Origin: Agrocybe praecox
Taxonomy: Eukaryota > Basidiomycota > Agaricomycetes > Agaricales > Agrocybaceae
Assembly: GCA_964017145.1 (NCBI GenBank)
Contig: OZ024845.1
Location: forward strand, 1-64,000
Direction of reading: 5' to 3'
DNA: 64,000 nt
Shown: piece after piece, positions 1-8,989 of the stretch
Layout of the letters: each line of letters starts with the position of its first letter
Numbering within the stretch: the first letter of the stretch is position 1
Program-made: the position numbers and the translations under genes
Notes under the pieces: model-generated
Told to the model about the DNA's origin: nothing
The model's database searches: none
What the model saw: only the letters and a program-made list of their open reading frames with translations

Positions 1-98
1 AACCCTAACCCTAACCCTAACCCTAACCCTAACCCTAACCCTAACCCTAACCCTAACCCTAACCCTAACCCTAACCCTAACCCTAACCCTAACCCTAA
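1..98. repeat. Telomere repeat array (CCCTAA)n
   Basis: About sixteen uninterrupted CCCTAA units start at base 1 and end where the sequence turns into retroelement repeat. The C-rich strand is on top at the left edge, which is the orientation expected for the left end of a chromosome. This is the canonical TTAGGG telomere of most filamentous fungi. Confidence 0.98.
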
Positions 99-508
99 GC
101 GCCCATCATTACGTAATCCCTTACCTTCCGCATTTGGCCACTACGCTAAGTATTTATATCCATCGATCTACTTTGGTCGTTGTCGCTGGAAGTGACAGCT
201 TACTGATACTGCGGCGTTTCGCTGATTGGTATCGTGCTTCTGGCCGATCATTGGTCAGCGATCCCGCGGGACGTAAGACTTCACAGCTACTAATTGTTAT
301 AGAACATCGTAATCAGACTTACCAATGAGATCGGTAAGCGCGATGGTTAACAGATCTAACCGATCTAGCTATAGAGAAAAATAGGACCTGAAGAGCTATA
401 AAAGCGAAAAGGTCGTGCAGTATAATTCCCTACTACACCTTCGTCCTTTCTCACTCAGCACCTTCGTTCGGCCTACGGCCTCACTTCGGCGCTTCGTTCG
501 AACAACCC
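99..508 (+). repeat. pLTR copy 1, 5'-truncated by telomere repeats
   Basis: From about base 99 the sequence is nearly identical to 5158-5570 and 7095-7510. The outer ~70 bp present in the other copies (5088-5157) are missing here, and telomere repeats take their place. The copy ends in ACAACCCTAA just before the first ATG at 539. Small differences, such as TATAATTC instead of TAGAATTC near 421, show it is not an assembly duplicate. Confidence 0.9.
388..414 (+). ncRNA. Candidate hammerhead ribozyme core, pLTR copy 1
   Basis: The invariant box CTGAAGA (388-394; consensus CUGANGA) is followed by a perfect 3-bp helix II (GCT 395-397 with AGC 403-405, loop ATAAA) and GAAA (406-409). After a 3-base loop comes TC (413-414), which would place the scissile site after C414. 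Helix III would be only one base pair. Helix I would pair CA (386-387) with TG beyond 414 and is weak and interrupted. Retroelement hammerheads often have minimal helix III, so the core is convincing while the outer helices are not proven. Confidence 0.55.
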
Positions 509-538
509 TAATCAACGCGCCCCATCCTATTCACCATT

Positions 539-1820
539 ATGTCTTCAAACCCTCGTCGTAACATTACCCCGGCCCTTGGGCCCCTCCTCTCCGCTGTCAC
601 CACCGCTCCCAGCAAAGAGTCCAACATCGACCATCGTCATCTGACGATTGCCCAAGCAGGGACCTTTGACCAGGTCATGGCGCTGGTGCCCATCCAGTAC
701 CAACCTGCCCTCCGCCCTTGGTTGACTTCGGTCAATCATCGTGCGGAACAACGCTCGTCGTTGAGGGCCCTTCTGTCCAAGTGGCAGAAGATGTATGACG
801 CCACCCCGCGTCAATTCCCACCTAGCGTGGCCGTTAAGGTCTCGGAAGTACAGTTCTCTAAGGAGTTCTCGGAAACCGATGAGGCGTTTGCCATCCGCAC
901 CTCCCTTCAAAAGGGTGTGGACGACTTTCGCTCCGTTCGCTTCCTCGAAGCAAAGAATGCCAAGCAATTGGACTTCAAAAAGGTGGACGATGAACTTAAC
1001 CCCCTCACTCTCTTTAACGAAGGCTGGAATCTTGTTCGCCCCAAAGTGAACGAGATGATAGCCGGCGCTAAAACTCTCCTCTTCACCGGCGCTGCCGATG
1101 GAGACATTAGGGATGCGGCTGGCAAGCTGCTCCCAGGCGTCTCTCTGTTCGATGACAGGGACGAGGAGATGGAGGACGGGGAATCCCGACCCATTGGTTA
1201 TCGCACTTCGGGTGCAGTTCTTATGATCGCGGCGGACCTACGCCAAGACCTCCTTCCTTACGCTCTGCGCCTCATTCAGATCGTCGAATCCAGTGCCTAC
1301 CAGGCTCAACTCAAACTGGACGCCAAGAAGGAGATCAAACGATCTGCCGACGTTGAGGCAGCTGACGCGGTTCCCAACACCGCATCGATCCAGTCAATGA
1401 TCGATAAGGCAGTCGCTGCCAAACTCGGAAAGGCAAATTCGGTGAGTAATGCCTTTTATTTTCGCCTTCAAACATCTCACCACCCTTTAACAGTCCAACG
1501 CCAAGGCGGGCTCTTCCAAGGGTCCCAAACCGAAGGTGATTACCAACTTCACGGAGGCCGCCGACCATCTCGCCATTCTAGACAAGATGCGCAAGGCGGC
1601 CTACCTCGATTCGATCAAGAGGCTAACATCCTCTCCTCGCTTTCAGAAGCAGGCTCAACGCTCCATCAAGAAGGGGCGTCAACACGCCGATCGCACCGAG
1701 GCCGCTCGGGAAGCTCAACGTGGCGCCAACATCAAGGCCACCAACGAGCGCTTCAAGGCCCCCAACAAGAAAGCTCGCAAGGGCAAGGGCAAGGGCAGAG
1801 GCAACCAAGGGAAGAAGTGA
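539..1820 (+). CDS. Gag-like ORF1 of the Penelope-like element, one intron
   Basis: The ATG at 539 follows the pLTR by about 30 bp. A GTGAGT donor at 1442 and a TTTAACAG acceptor ending at 1493 define a 52-nt intron. Splicing switches frame and gives a ~409-residue protein ending at the TGA at 1818-1820. The spliced frame downstream of the intron reads like a natural protein. It is rich in Lys, Arg and Ala, and its last ~30 residues are a Lys/Gly-rich basic tail suited to binding nucleic acid. No zinc knuckle is seen. The role (RNA packaging or RNP formation) is inferred from position and charge only. The intron is judged from its splice signals and the change of protein character, not from transcripts. 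Confidence 0.6.
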
Positions 1821-4294
1821 GTGCTCCGACATCGTATTCGTCGGCACTTCCTCCCTCGTCGGTCATTTCGGGGGGTACGTTAACGCGTGCCCCCATTGTA
1901 TTCCGGTATGACCTCCCGTTCACATATCCAGATTGGTTACTGACTATACCTTTCCCCCTCGCTGTTAATTATATACTTTTAAATACGCCTGTTAATGTAC
2001 TACTCGCTCTCCAATTTAAAAGCATTATTCATCTCAGTCCCGGTGTGAACATCCCGAAAAATATCGAATATCAGCTAAGTATGGGCATGAGGTTTATGTT
2101 TACCTCACGCCGCGACGAATCATTAATTTTGAAAGCCGCGAAAGACTTTGAACGACGCTTGTCATGGCGTCTCCACTTTGCCTTCATTGGAGTGGATAAC
2201 AACACTGATTATGATCCAGATTTCGAACCGCTTAACGCGTTACCCAAAACAAGTAAGCCTTCGAAGTTACCCAAATATATTGGTATCGGTTTCGCAAGAG
2301 GTCGAGCGTACGTGCAACGTACCTACATACCCAGCGAATCAGAAGACAGGAGAGAATTTAAAGCGTTTACACCTGATCTTGCCGAAATCAAAGAATTCCT
2401 GCTAAGTAATAAATACGTAGTTACAGGAACAGATAAAAATCTTGGAATTGCGGTCTCAGAACGCGAGTGGATCATTACCAAGTGCCAAGAATTATTAGAC
2501 GATACAAATAACTATACCGAATTATCATATGGTTTTCAACCCACTAAGTACGGCCCACACCGTACTGTGTCTCTAATTCTTAGGTCCCAAAATGAACTAA
2601 CTTTGCAGCTAGCTGATATGGCTGCTGCAGTACCTAAATTTGAAATGCAGGTGCCGGACTTCTTGCGGTCGTCAATGACGCCTCACGTCCAAAATGACGA
2701 TGGTTTCCCTAAACGATTAGATGGTGAAATACAGTTTACGGCACGACACAAATTGCCATTATTTTATGGTATACCTAAAATTCACAAGGTTCCTACCAAA
2801 ATGCGTCCTATTATACCGTGTCATTCTGCTGTAATCAATACTGCAGCTAAGTTAGTTTCAAAAATTCTTAAACCGTTAATTCAAACGGCGCCAACTATCA
2901 TTCATGGTAGCAAGGACTTGGCGATAAAATTAAGTAAATTACAATTAGATCCCAGTCGTAAATACTTCATTGTTACTGGAGACGTCGTTGCCTTTTATCC
3001 TAATATAGAGATAGAGACTTGCCTCAAAAGAATAACCGAATTATTTAATTTATATTACTTTGGCGATAAAATTAAGGCCGGCGAAGAGTTATCGGATGAC
3101 GAAGAGGCTTTTGCCCGCCTGTTCGATGCCGCTTTACGACTTGGAAATACTAATCTAATTACACAATTTCAAAAAAAGTATTACCTTCAGACGCGCGGAC
3201 TAGCTATGGGTGTAGCATCGTCCCCGGATTTAGCCAACCTTTTTGGCTATGCATATGAAGTAGAAAGTAAAATAATGAATAATAAAGACGTCCCTTTTTA
3301 CGGACGCTATATTGATGACTGTCTGGCAATCGTATACGCCGACACACTTGAACGCGCCGTTCAAATAGTTTCGTGCGTCCAGATACACACCTGTGTAATA
3401 GAATGGGATGCGTCGCCCACACATGCTCCGTTTCTGGACATGTTTCTCTATGTTGATGATAATAGAAAATTAGAACATAGACCATACCGCAAGCTTCGCA
3501 ACCACCAAGAAAGAGTTCCTTTCGCTAGCCACCATCCCTACGACGTCAAACGTGGTACGTTCTGGGGAGAGATGGCTCGTCTAGCCGTGCTAAGTAGTAA
3601 ATTTAGCGACTACCGAGATGCTTTACACTCCTTAGCAGGATTGTACATCGCACGCGGCTATCCGCAGGATATGATATATGGCTGGCTTAAGTCTGACATT
3701 TCAAAACGATGGGATAATCGCTTAAGCGTTAACTCTCAACATCGCGATAACGACGCGGGCGTTTTGGTACTTAAAGGCAGCTTTAATACAGCATGGAACT
3801 ATTTCAACGCAAAAGGATATATCAACACTATCTCTGAATATTGGCGCGAATACCTCAATCGAGGTCAGCGTGATGGCGCATTGACCCTGGAAACAGGCCT
3901 CTTTCGCTACGAGAATCATATAGATCATTGGCCTAAACAGTACACTGACATGTATTCGGAGGTTAACACTTCCTTATATGTGCGGCCAGGCTGGCAGACC
4001 CTTGTCCCTGATGTCACTAAAACTGATATTCTTAACCGTCGACTGATCGTATCGCGAAAGCGTACACGAAACCTGTTCGACCTAACAAGTTCTTGGAAAC
4101 AAGAAGTGTTGAATGTTTACGAGAGAGAATTGGCGGATCATCCACCGATTGCCGTCCTTCCGTTCGGCTTTGCAGAAGCTCCAAACGAACCCGGCCGGGT
4201 TCGCGATGAACCTGCTGAAGCTGGCGATCTGGAATGGCGCCCAAGACTGGAAGATACTCTCTTCGCCAACCTAGGTGGCGGATATGGCAGATAA
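539..4294 (+). CDS. Penelope-type reverse transcriptase (continuous frame)
   Basis: If the 52-nt intron at 1442-1493 is retained, one frame runs from 539 to 4294 (1,251 codons). The polymerase lies downstream of about 1,820. Visible motifs are PLFYGIPKIHK near residue 739, a metal-binding GDVVAFYPNI near 815, GLAMGVASSPDLANLFGY near 888 and the catalytic YIDD near 923. The 'GIPKIHK' and 'ASSPDLAN' style motifs point to Penelope-like rather than LINE or LTR enzymes. The remaining ~320 residues show no GIY-YIG endonuclease. Residues about 302-428 are the out-of-frame shadow of ORF1 exon 2, so the natural RT may start after 1820 or be reached by intron retention or frameshifting. Base use shifts from GC-rich before 1,820 to AT-rich after it. 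Confidence 0.85.
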   Translation: MSSNPRRNITPALGPLLSAVTTAPSKESNIDHRHLTIAQAGTFDQVMALVPIQYQPALRPWLTSVNHRAEQRSSLRALLSKWQKMYDATPRQFPPSVAVKVSEVQFSKEFSETDEAFAIRTSLQKGVDDFRSVRFLEAKNAKQLDFKKVDDELNPLTLFNEGWNLVRPKVNEMIAGAKTLLFTGAADGDIRDAAGKLLPGVSLFDDRDEEMEDGESRPIGYRTSGAVLMIAADLRQDLLPYALRLIQIVESSAYQAQLKLDAKKEIKRSADVEAADAVPNTASIQSMIDKAVAAKLGKANSVSNAFYFRLQTSHHPLTVQRQGGLFQGSQTEGDYQLHGGRRPSRHSRQDAQGGLPRFDQEANILSSLSEAGSTLHQEGASTRRSHRGRSGSSTWRQHQGHQRALQGPQQESSQGQGQGQRQPREEVSAPTSYSSALPPSSVISGGTLTRAPIVFRYDLPFTYPDWLLTIPFPLAVNYILLNTPVNVLLALQFKSIIHLSPGVNIPKNIEYQLSMGMRFMFTSRRDESLILKAAKDFERRLSWRLHFAFIGVDNNTDYDPDFEPLNALPKTSKPSKLPKYIGIGFARGRAYVQRTYIPSESEDRREFKAFTPDLAEIKEFLLSNKYVVTGTDKNLGIAVSEREWIITKCQELLDDTNNYTELSYGFQPTKYGPHRTVSLILRSQNELTLQLADMAAAVPKFEMQVPDFLRSSMTPHVQNDDGFPKRLDGEIQFTARHKLPLFYGIPKIHKVPTKMRPIIPCHSAVINTAAKLVSKILKPLIQTAPTIIHGSKDLAIKLSKLQLDPSRKYFIVTGDVVAFYPNIEIETCLKRITELFNLYYFGDKIKAGEELSDDEEAFARLFDAALRLGNTNLITQFQKKYYLQTRGLAMGVASSPDLANLFGYAYEVESKIMNNKDVPFYGRYIDDCLAIVYADTLERAVQIVSCVQIHTCVIEWDASPTHAPFLDMFLYVDDNRKLEHRPYRKLRNHQERVPFASHHPYDVKRGTFWGEMARLAVLSSKFSDYRDALHSLAGLYIARGYPQDMIYGWLKSDISKRWDNRLSVNSQHRDNDAGVLVLKGSFNTAWNYFNAKGYINTISEYWREYLNRGQRDGALTLETGLFRYENHIDHWPKQYTDMYSEVNTSLYVRPGWQTLVPDVTKTDILNRRLIVSRKRTRNLFDLTSSWKQEVLNVYERELADHPPIAVLPFGFAEAPNEPGRVRDEPAEAGDLEWRPRLEDTLFANLGGGYGR

Positions 4295-4296
4295 TA

Positions 4297-5087
4297 AAAA
4301 CTGTGCTACTAGATACGACTGTTTCCCCGATCCCGTAAGAACTCGGAAGGCGACGGCGGTGGTCGAACGTGTGGTGTAATAAAACTGTAGAACGACTTCA
4401 GATTGATTCGGATCGATCTCGAGTACGCGCGACGTGTCTAAATTGTTCGGTATTCATGCCTTACGATATTCACCCATTGCATAGACTATGTAGCTGCTTG
4501 GTAGCCGATTCAATTGGCCAAAGACAACCAACGGCATAGACTAGTAGCGCTTGTGCCCAAAGCAAACCACTCAAAGGCCATGCCTTGTGTCGGGGAAGGA
4601 TTGCGGTTAATCGCGAGATAATGCGAGACGCTACCTGACCTTGTGCAGAACCCGCGACAGATAGCAGGTATAAGCTTGGCTGGTTACGACCGGCCTCGGT
4701 GGTCCCTTTGCCCAAAGCCTTGAACGAACGTTAGCCCTTGCTTCGGCTTGGGTAGTTAGTTGCTTTTAGCCGCAACAAACACTTGATTGATGCACGCATC
4801 TCGTCGTCGAGTCTAACATTATCCTAGTAACGCCCTTTGCGTTTAACAAATAAAACCCTAAGTTATTTAATTATATAACAAATGGACTTTCGTAATTGAC
4901 TGGTTATCTTTATTGATTATAGCCTTAGCAAATCCAGTCTGAACATAACAAGTTCGAGTTAAAGAAATCTAATCTACCGGTAAAACGCTTACCTAACTCT
5001 AACTCTAACGTAAGTCGATCCCTTAATCGGGAATACAGTAGCTAACTACTTAACGATCGGTTCGGCAGCCTAACCTCTAACCCGAAC
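4297..5087 (+). other. 3' untranslated part of the Penelope-like element
   Basis: There is no convincing reading frame. The segment becomes AT-rich and holds degenerate telomere-like strings of CTAAC type around 4,990-5,010 and 5,068-5,098, directly before the second pLTR. Confidence 0.5.
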
Positions 5088-5570
5088 CTAACCTAAGCGT
5101 AGGTATAATAATAGCGTCGAGTTGGCGCTATACTGCGGATTACATAAGCGTGTAACAAGCGCCCATCATTACGTAATCCCTTACCTTCCGCATTTGGCCA
5201 CTACGCTAAGTATTTATATCCATCGATCTACTTTGGTCGTTGTCGCTGGAAGTGACAGCTTACTGATACTGCGGCGTTTCGCTGATTGGTATCGTGCTTC
5301 TGGCCGATCATTGGTCAGCGATCCCGCGGGACGTAAGACTTCACAGCTACTAATTGTTATAGAACATCGTAATCAGACTTACCAATGAGATCGGTAAGCG
5401 CGATGGTTAACAGATCTAACCGATCTAGCTATAGAGAAAAATAGGACCTGAAGAGCTATAAAAGCGAAAAGGTCGTGCAGTAGAATTCCCTACTACACCT
5501 TCGTCCTTTCTCACTCAGCACCTTCGTTCGGCCTACGGCCTCACTTCGGCGCTTCGTTCGAACAACCCTA
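5088..5570 (+). repeat. pLTR copy 2 (full length)
   Basis: This is a full-length copy of the long repeat that begins after CTAACCTAAGCG and ends in ACAACCCTAACCC. From 5158 onward it is nearly identical to copy 1. It includes the outer segment (5088-5157) that telomere repeats replace in copy 1. Confidence 0.9.
5448..5474 (+). ncRNA. Candidate hammerhead ribozyme core, pLTR copy 2
   Basis: CTGAAGA (5448-5454), helix II GCT/AGC and GAAA (5466-5469) are identical to copy 1, followed by GGTC ending at 5474. Conservation of the whole core in three copies fits a functional element, but the copies are also generally similar outside it. Confidence 0.55.
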
Positions 5571-6957
5571 ACCCGAAGCGTTAATGACAGAGTATGCGAG
5601 TAGAAACGAAATAAGAGAGCTATAAGATGCGTTAGAATGAAGAGATAAATAAGAGATAAAACGTACTTGATGCAAGTTGGTACACAATGGGACGTCCACG
5701 AGAGTCAAGAGGAGCTGGGAAGAGAAATGAGGGAGGGAAGAAAGGGTAAAGGAGGGGTAAAAGTTTGAGCGCCCCGCTATAAGGTACTATTTGAGTGAAG
5801 GGGAAAAATGACATAGTGCTTCAGATGTCTATGATCGACAGAGAAGCACCTGTCATTCTGGTAGGAAATGGAGATTGATAAATTCGAGAAGAGAAGACGT
5901 ACCGAGAGATCAATCGATTGGTTTCGTATACAGTGAATGTGGACCCAGAAAACAGAAGGATAAAGGATGAATACATGATATAATAACGGCAGCACAGAGG
6001 ATAAACACGAATCCACGGCAGAATATGCCTGGTGGATAATGGCCATCGCGCAGATGACCGTAGCCTCGGAACCGGACTTAGTGGCTGTGTTGACACTTAA
6101 TGAACTGGTACCTGATCAGATAAGCCTGCAGGCGGAGTTAAAAGCGCAGAGATAAGAGGACAAAGGGGCCAGATAAGATAAGATAGGGATTATATACCAT
6201 ATATGGAATATAATCTTTTCCGTGAGAATGGCCTGGAGGCAAATTGAAAGGAGCATGGCCCGTGCGCGCAAAGCAGCAACGGGTCAAAGCACAGTGAGCA
6301 AGGGACCCCCTGATGATGCCCCGCGGATGACGGAAGGTGCAGACACCGATTTCCATATAAGGAACGGCGGTCTGATGGCGGTCCATATACACGGGAAAGG
6401 GCATACGGCAATTTCTATATAGGGAATGGCGGTCTGATGGCGGTCCATTAAGGCGGGAAAGCGGGGATGGCCATTTCCGGCTGACTGATGGCTGACTGAT
6501 GGCGGTCCATAGCCGCGGGAAAGAGAGGGACGGATATTTCCGGCGGTCTGATGGCTGGCTGGCGAGGCGGTCTGGCGGGGAAAACGTGGACAGGCAACAG
6601 TAAAGAGGCGGGGAACAGGGGTTAGACAGCCAAATCTCATGACGTCATCGAAGTCGCGTGAGGGGCAGACAGCGAAGACAGCCAAATTAAATGACATGCT
6701 GCTGACCGAAACGGGATAGACCGCCATCAGCGCTGATCTATTTTTAGTTTGGCGGTCTCGCTGCTGTCCAGCTGCTGTCCATTGCTGTCCACAACTAGTA
6801 TTTGACATATCCCGCCATCCCCTGGACGGAATTTAATGATTTTACCAACCTAGGAGGGGTATTTGAGGTCAAGGAATCCGAATATAAAGTCAGAATTTCA
6901 AAATATCTACTAGATACATGGGATTAACGAAGCTACAAGAATCCAGCAGAATGAGGT
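5571..6957. other. Non-coding segment between pLTR copies
   Basis: No credible gene is present. The left half is purine-rich, and the right half (from about 6,200) is GC-rich and holds degenerate ~60-bp repeats. Open frames here on the minus strand follow the repeats and do not look like protein. It may be DNA trapped between two retroelement insertions. Confidence 0.4.
6366..6600. repeat. Degenerate ~62-bp tandem repeats (GGCGGTCTGATGG)
   Basis: GGCGGTCTGATGGCGGTCCA occurs at 6366 and again at 6428 (period 62). Decaying copies continue at about 6,490-6,510 and 6,541. Each unit also contains a GGGAAA stretch and an ATTTC-type stretch. No family is recognised. Confidence 0.7.
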
Positions 6958-7030
6958 TAGGTCGTGCAGTAGAATTCCCTACTACACCTTTGTCCTTTCT
7001 CACTCAGCACCTTCGTTCGAACAACCCTAA
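6958..7030 (+). repeat. Partial pLTR starting next to the ribozyme cleavage site
   Basis: Identity to the other pLTRs begins at AGGTCGTGCAG, within about five bases of the predicted hammerhead cleavage site, and runs to ACAACCCTAACC. A short segment between two CTTCGTTCG direct repeats is missing. It joins directly to full pLTR copy 3. Confidence 0.8.
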
Positions 7031-7510
7031 CCTAAGCGTAGGTATAATAATAGCGTCGAGTTGGCGCTATACTGCGGATTACATAAGCGTGTAACAAGCG
7101 CCCATCATTACATAATCCCTTACCTTCCGCATTTGGCCACTACGCTAAGTATTTATATCCATCGATCTACTTTGGTCGTTGTCGCTGGAACTGACAGCTT
7201 ACTGATACTGCGGCGTTTCGCTGATTAATATCGCGCTTCTGGCCGATTATTGGTCAGCGATCCCGCGGGATGTAAGACTTCACAGCTACTAATTGTTATA
7301 GAACATCGTAATCAGACTTACCAATGAGATCGGTAAGCACGATGGTTAACAGATCTAACCGATCTAGCTATCGAGAAATATAGGACCTGAAGAGCTATAA
7401 AAGCGAAAAGGTCGTGCAGTAGAATTCCCTACTACACCTTTGTCCTTTCTCACTCAGCACCTTCGTTCGGCCTACGGCCTCACTTCGGCGCTTCGTTCGA
7501 CCAACCCTAA
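7026..7510 (+). repeat. pLTR copy 3, ends inside a gag-like ORF
   Basis: Full-length repeat with scattered substitutions against copies 1 and 2. It ends in CCAACCCTAACCC at about 7,510 and abuts the truncated minus-strand gag-like reading frame. No body of an element follows it, so this is a solo or residual insertion. Confidence 0.85.
7387..7413 (+). ncRNA. Candidate hammerhead ribozyme core, pLTR copy 3
   Basis: CTGAAGA (7387-7393), the same helix II and GAAA (7405-7408) are intact, although neighbouring bases differ from copies 1 and 2. The predicted cleavage site is after GGTC at 7413. Confidence 0.5.
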
Positions 7511-8950
7511 CCCGCGGGTGGTAAAGATGCCGATGCGTCTCTACGTGCGTCTGTGGCAGTATATTCACTATGCTCGACAGGGTGATGTTTAGCTTTTTTC
7601 GGGCGTTGTTTTCGGTCATGATATGACTCGAGCGCGGATTTTTGCGCATTAATATCAATAGTTTCCTCATCACTGGGCAAGTTTCCCCATTCTCGAGGAT
7701 CTATGGCCTTCCCTTTGCCTTTGGAAGTTCCTTCCCCAAGGCTAACAGCCGATATTTGCATTAGGGCTGCCACCCGACCCGTCACGGGTCACGGCCGTGA
7801 GCTCACGCTACGTTGACGGTAGACGGGCCGTGAATGCACGGCCGTCTATTGGGCAGAGAACAGGCTGGCCGGGTCGGGTACGTGTTTTTCACGGCCGGCC
7901 ACGGTAAGACGGGTATAATTCAAGAAAAATAAAATTTTATAGCGTAGATCAGACGCAGATACAATGTAGACATACATTTATTTGTTACTATGTCTGATAA
8001 ATGCATAAAGGAAGAGCTGCACATATATTGGCCTTGATATTTGAATTTTGACGAACTCTGAATACGTGACTCGAGTGTGATGGCTAATTTAATCTCCGAT
8101 ATGGTCGAAATATTATTGAATCAAGTCGATTTCTTAAACAATTCGTGTGCCTAACGGGAAGACAAATATATTTCTAGTAGTATATACAAGAAATAATACA
8201 TAAAGTAACGAAATTTATCGATATGTAATGTTATAGAGATCACCCGTCTGACGGCCCGTGACGGCCGTGTTTTGACGGCTTGGGGACGGGTCATATTTGG
8301 TGTTCGACGGGACGGCTCTGTCTGTTGTTCGTTGCTCGACGGGTCGGTACCGTGACCCGTGTCACGGCACCCGTGAGCCGTCTGAGACGGGGCCGGTTGG
8401 CAGCCCTAATTTGCATGGCTTGAGTACGTTGCGCAAGTACTTTCTTCTGTGTGTCTGTAAGGGTTTTCTCTGCTTCTTTGACTACAGCATTTAGTTCATC
8501 ATCCTCGATGGGTTGCATCTTATTGAGTTGGGTCCTTTGGGCCAATTTCGGGGTAACCGATTGCGCACGTCTGCGCCTTACAGTAGTCCAAGTTCCGGAA
8601 TCTTCGGAATCATAATTATATTTATCAATGGTTACAGATACGCTTGGCGAATTTATATGCCCATTATGTCCGACTGTGGGACCATCTCGCGCCTGATGGT
8701 TGTCAACGCTATCAAAGCGGACAGGCGAGGGTTTCTCTTCCGCGCCACTAAACAGTGGGGAAGGTGGACGACTAGCGGCAACATCGCTGTACGATCTGCG
8801 CGGTGAGTCGGGGTCAGGGGAGCTCTGACGGACGCCGGTGTCCGTGGCATTCCCTGCTTCGATACCAGCACTCTTGGTCGAGCTGGGTTTCGTTCGAACA
8901 CGCAACGAATAAGTTCTAGTAGTGTTAATAGTCATAGTATAGATATTCAA
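7511..8950 (-). pseudogene. Gag-like ORF of an LTR retrotransposon, interrupted and truncated
   Basis: Two minus-strand frames (8950 to about 8,409, and 7761 to 7511) are parts of one ORF split by a transposon at 7762-8408. Both frames carry the codons for Met-Gln-Ile at the duplicated target site and are in phase once the insertion is discounted. The protein is hydrophilic, with a Ser/Pro-rich N-terminal part, a WTTVRRRR segment, and later a KGKAIDPREWGN segment that resembles gag-like proteins of basidiomycete retrotransposons as I remember them. The C-terminal side is cut off by pLTR copy 3 at 7,510, so protease, RT and integrase are absent. The family assignment is tentative. The double disruption is clear from the sequence. 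Confidence 0.6.
7762..8408. mobile_element. hAT-like non-autonomous element (MITE), 647 bp
   Basis: The element starts TAGGGCTGCCA and ends with its complement, TGGCAGCCCTA. Both sides carry the 8-bp direct repeat ATTTGCAT (7754-7761 and 8409-8416), which fits the hAT target consensus nTnnnnAn. The interior near both ends is rich in CACGGGTCACGG- and GACGGCCGTG-type motifs that can fold back. There is no transposase frame, so it must have been moved in trans. Confidence 0.85.
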
Positions 8951-8989
8951 GTACTTAGCGAATAAAAAAAATGATTGTTTTTGAGGTTT

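Larger units (their letters stand above)
99..5570 (+). mobile_element. Telomere-adjacent Penelope-like retroelement (Coprina-like)
   Basis: The unit consists of a 5' long repeat (99-508), a gag-like ORF plus reverse transcriptase (539-4294), an untranslated stretch, and a second long repeat (5088-5570). The RT has Penelope-type motifs, and no GIY-YIG endonuclease is visible after it. Endonuclease-lacking Penelope elements called Athena (rotifers) and Coprina (basidiomycetes) are known to attach at telomeres, and this matches that class. The 3' end of the element faces the centromere and the 5' end faces the telomere, as expected if cDNA is primed from the G-rich telomeric 3' overhang. Both repeat ends run into CCCTAA-like sequence. 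The assignment to Coprina is inferred from motifs and position, not from an alignment. Confidence 0.85.

Noticed and set aside
1817..1931. Second intron of the Penelope-like element using GTGAGT at 1817
   Set aside because: The donor is a perfect match and overlaps the ORF1 stop, but the nearest good acceptor (1931) would not enter the RT frame.
6284..6808. 174-codon minus-strand frame
   Set aside because: It runs through the 62-bp repeats, its peptide repeats with them, and it has no protein-like composition.
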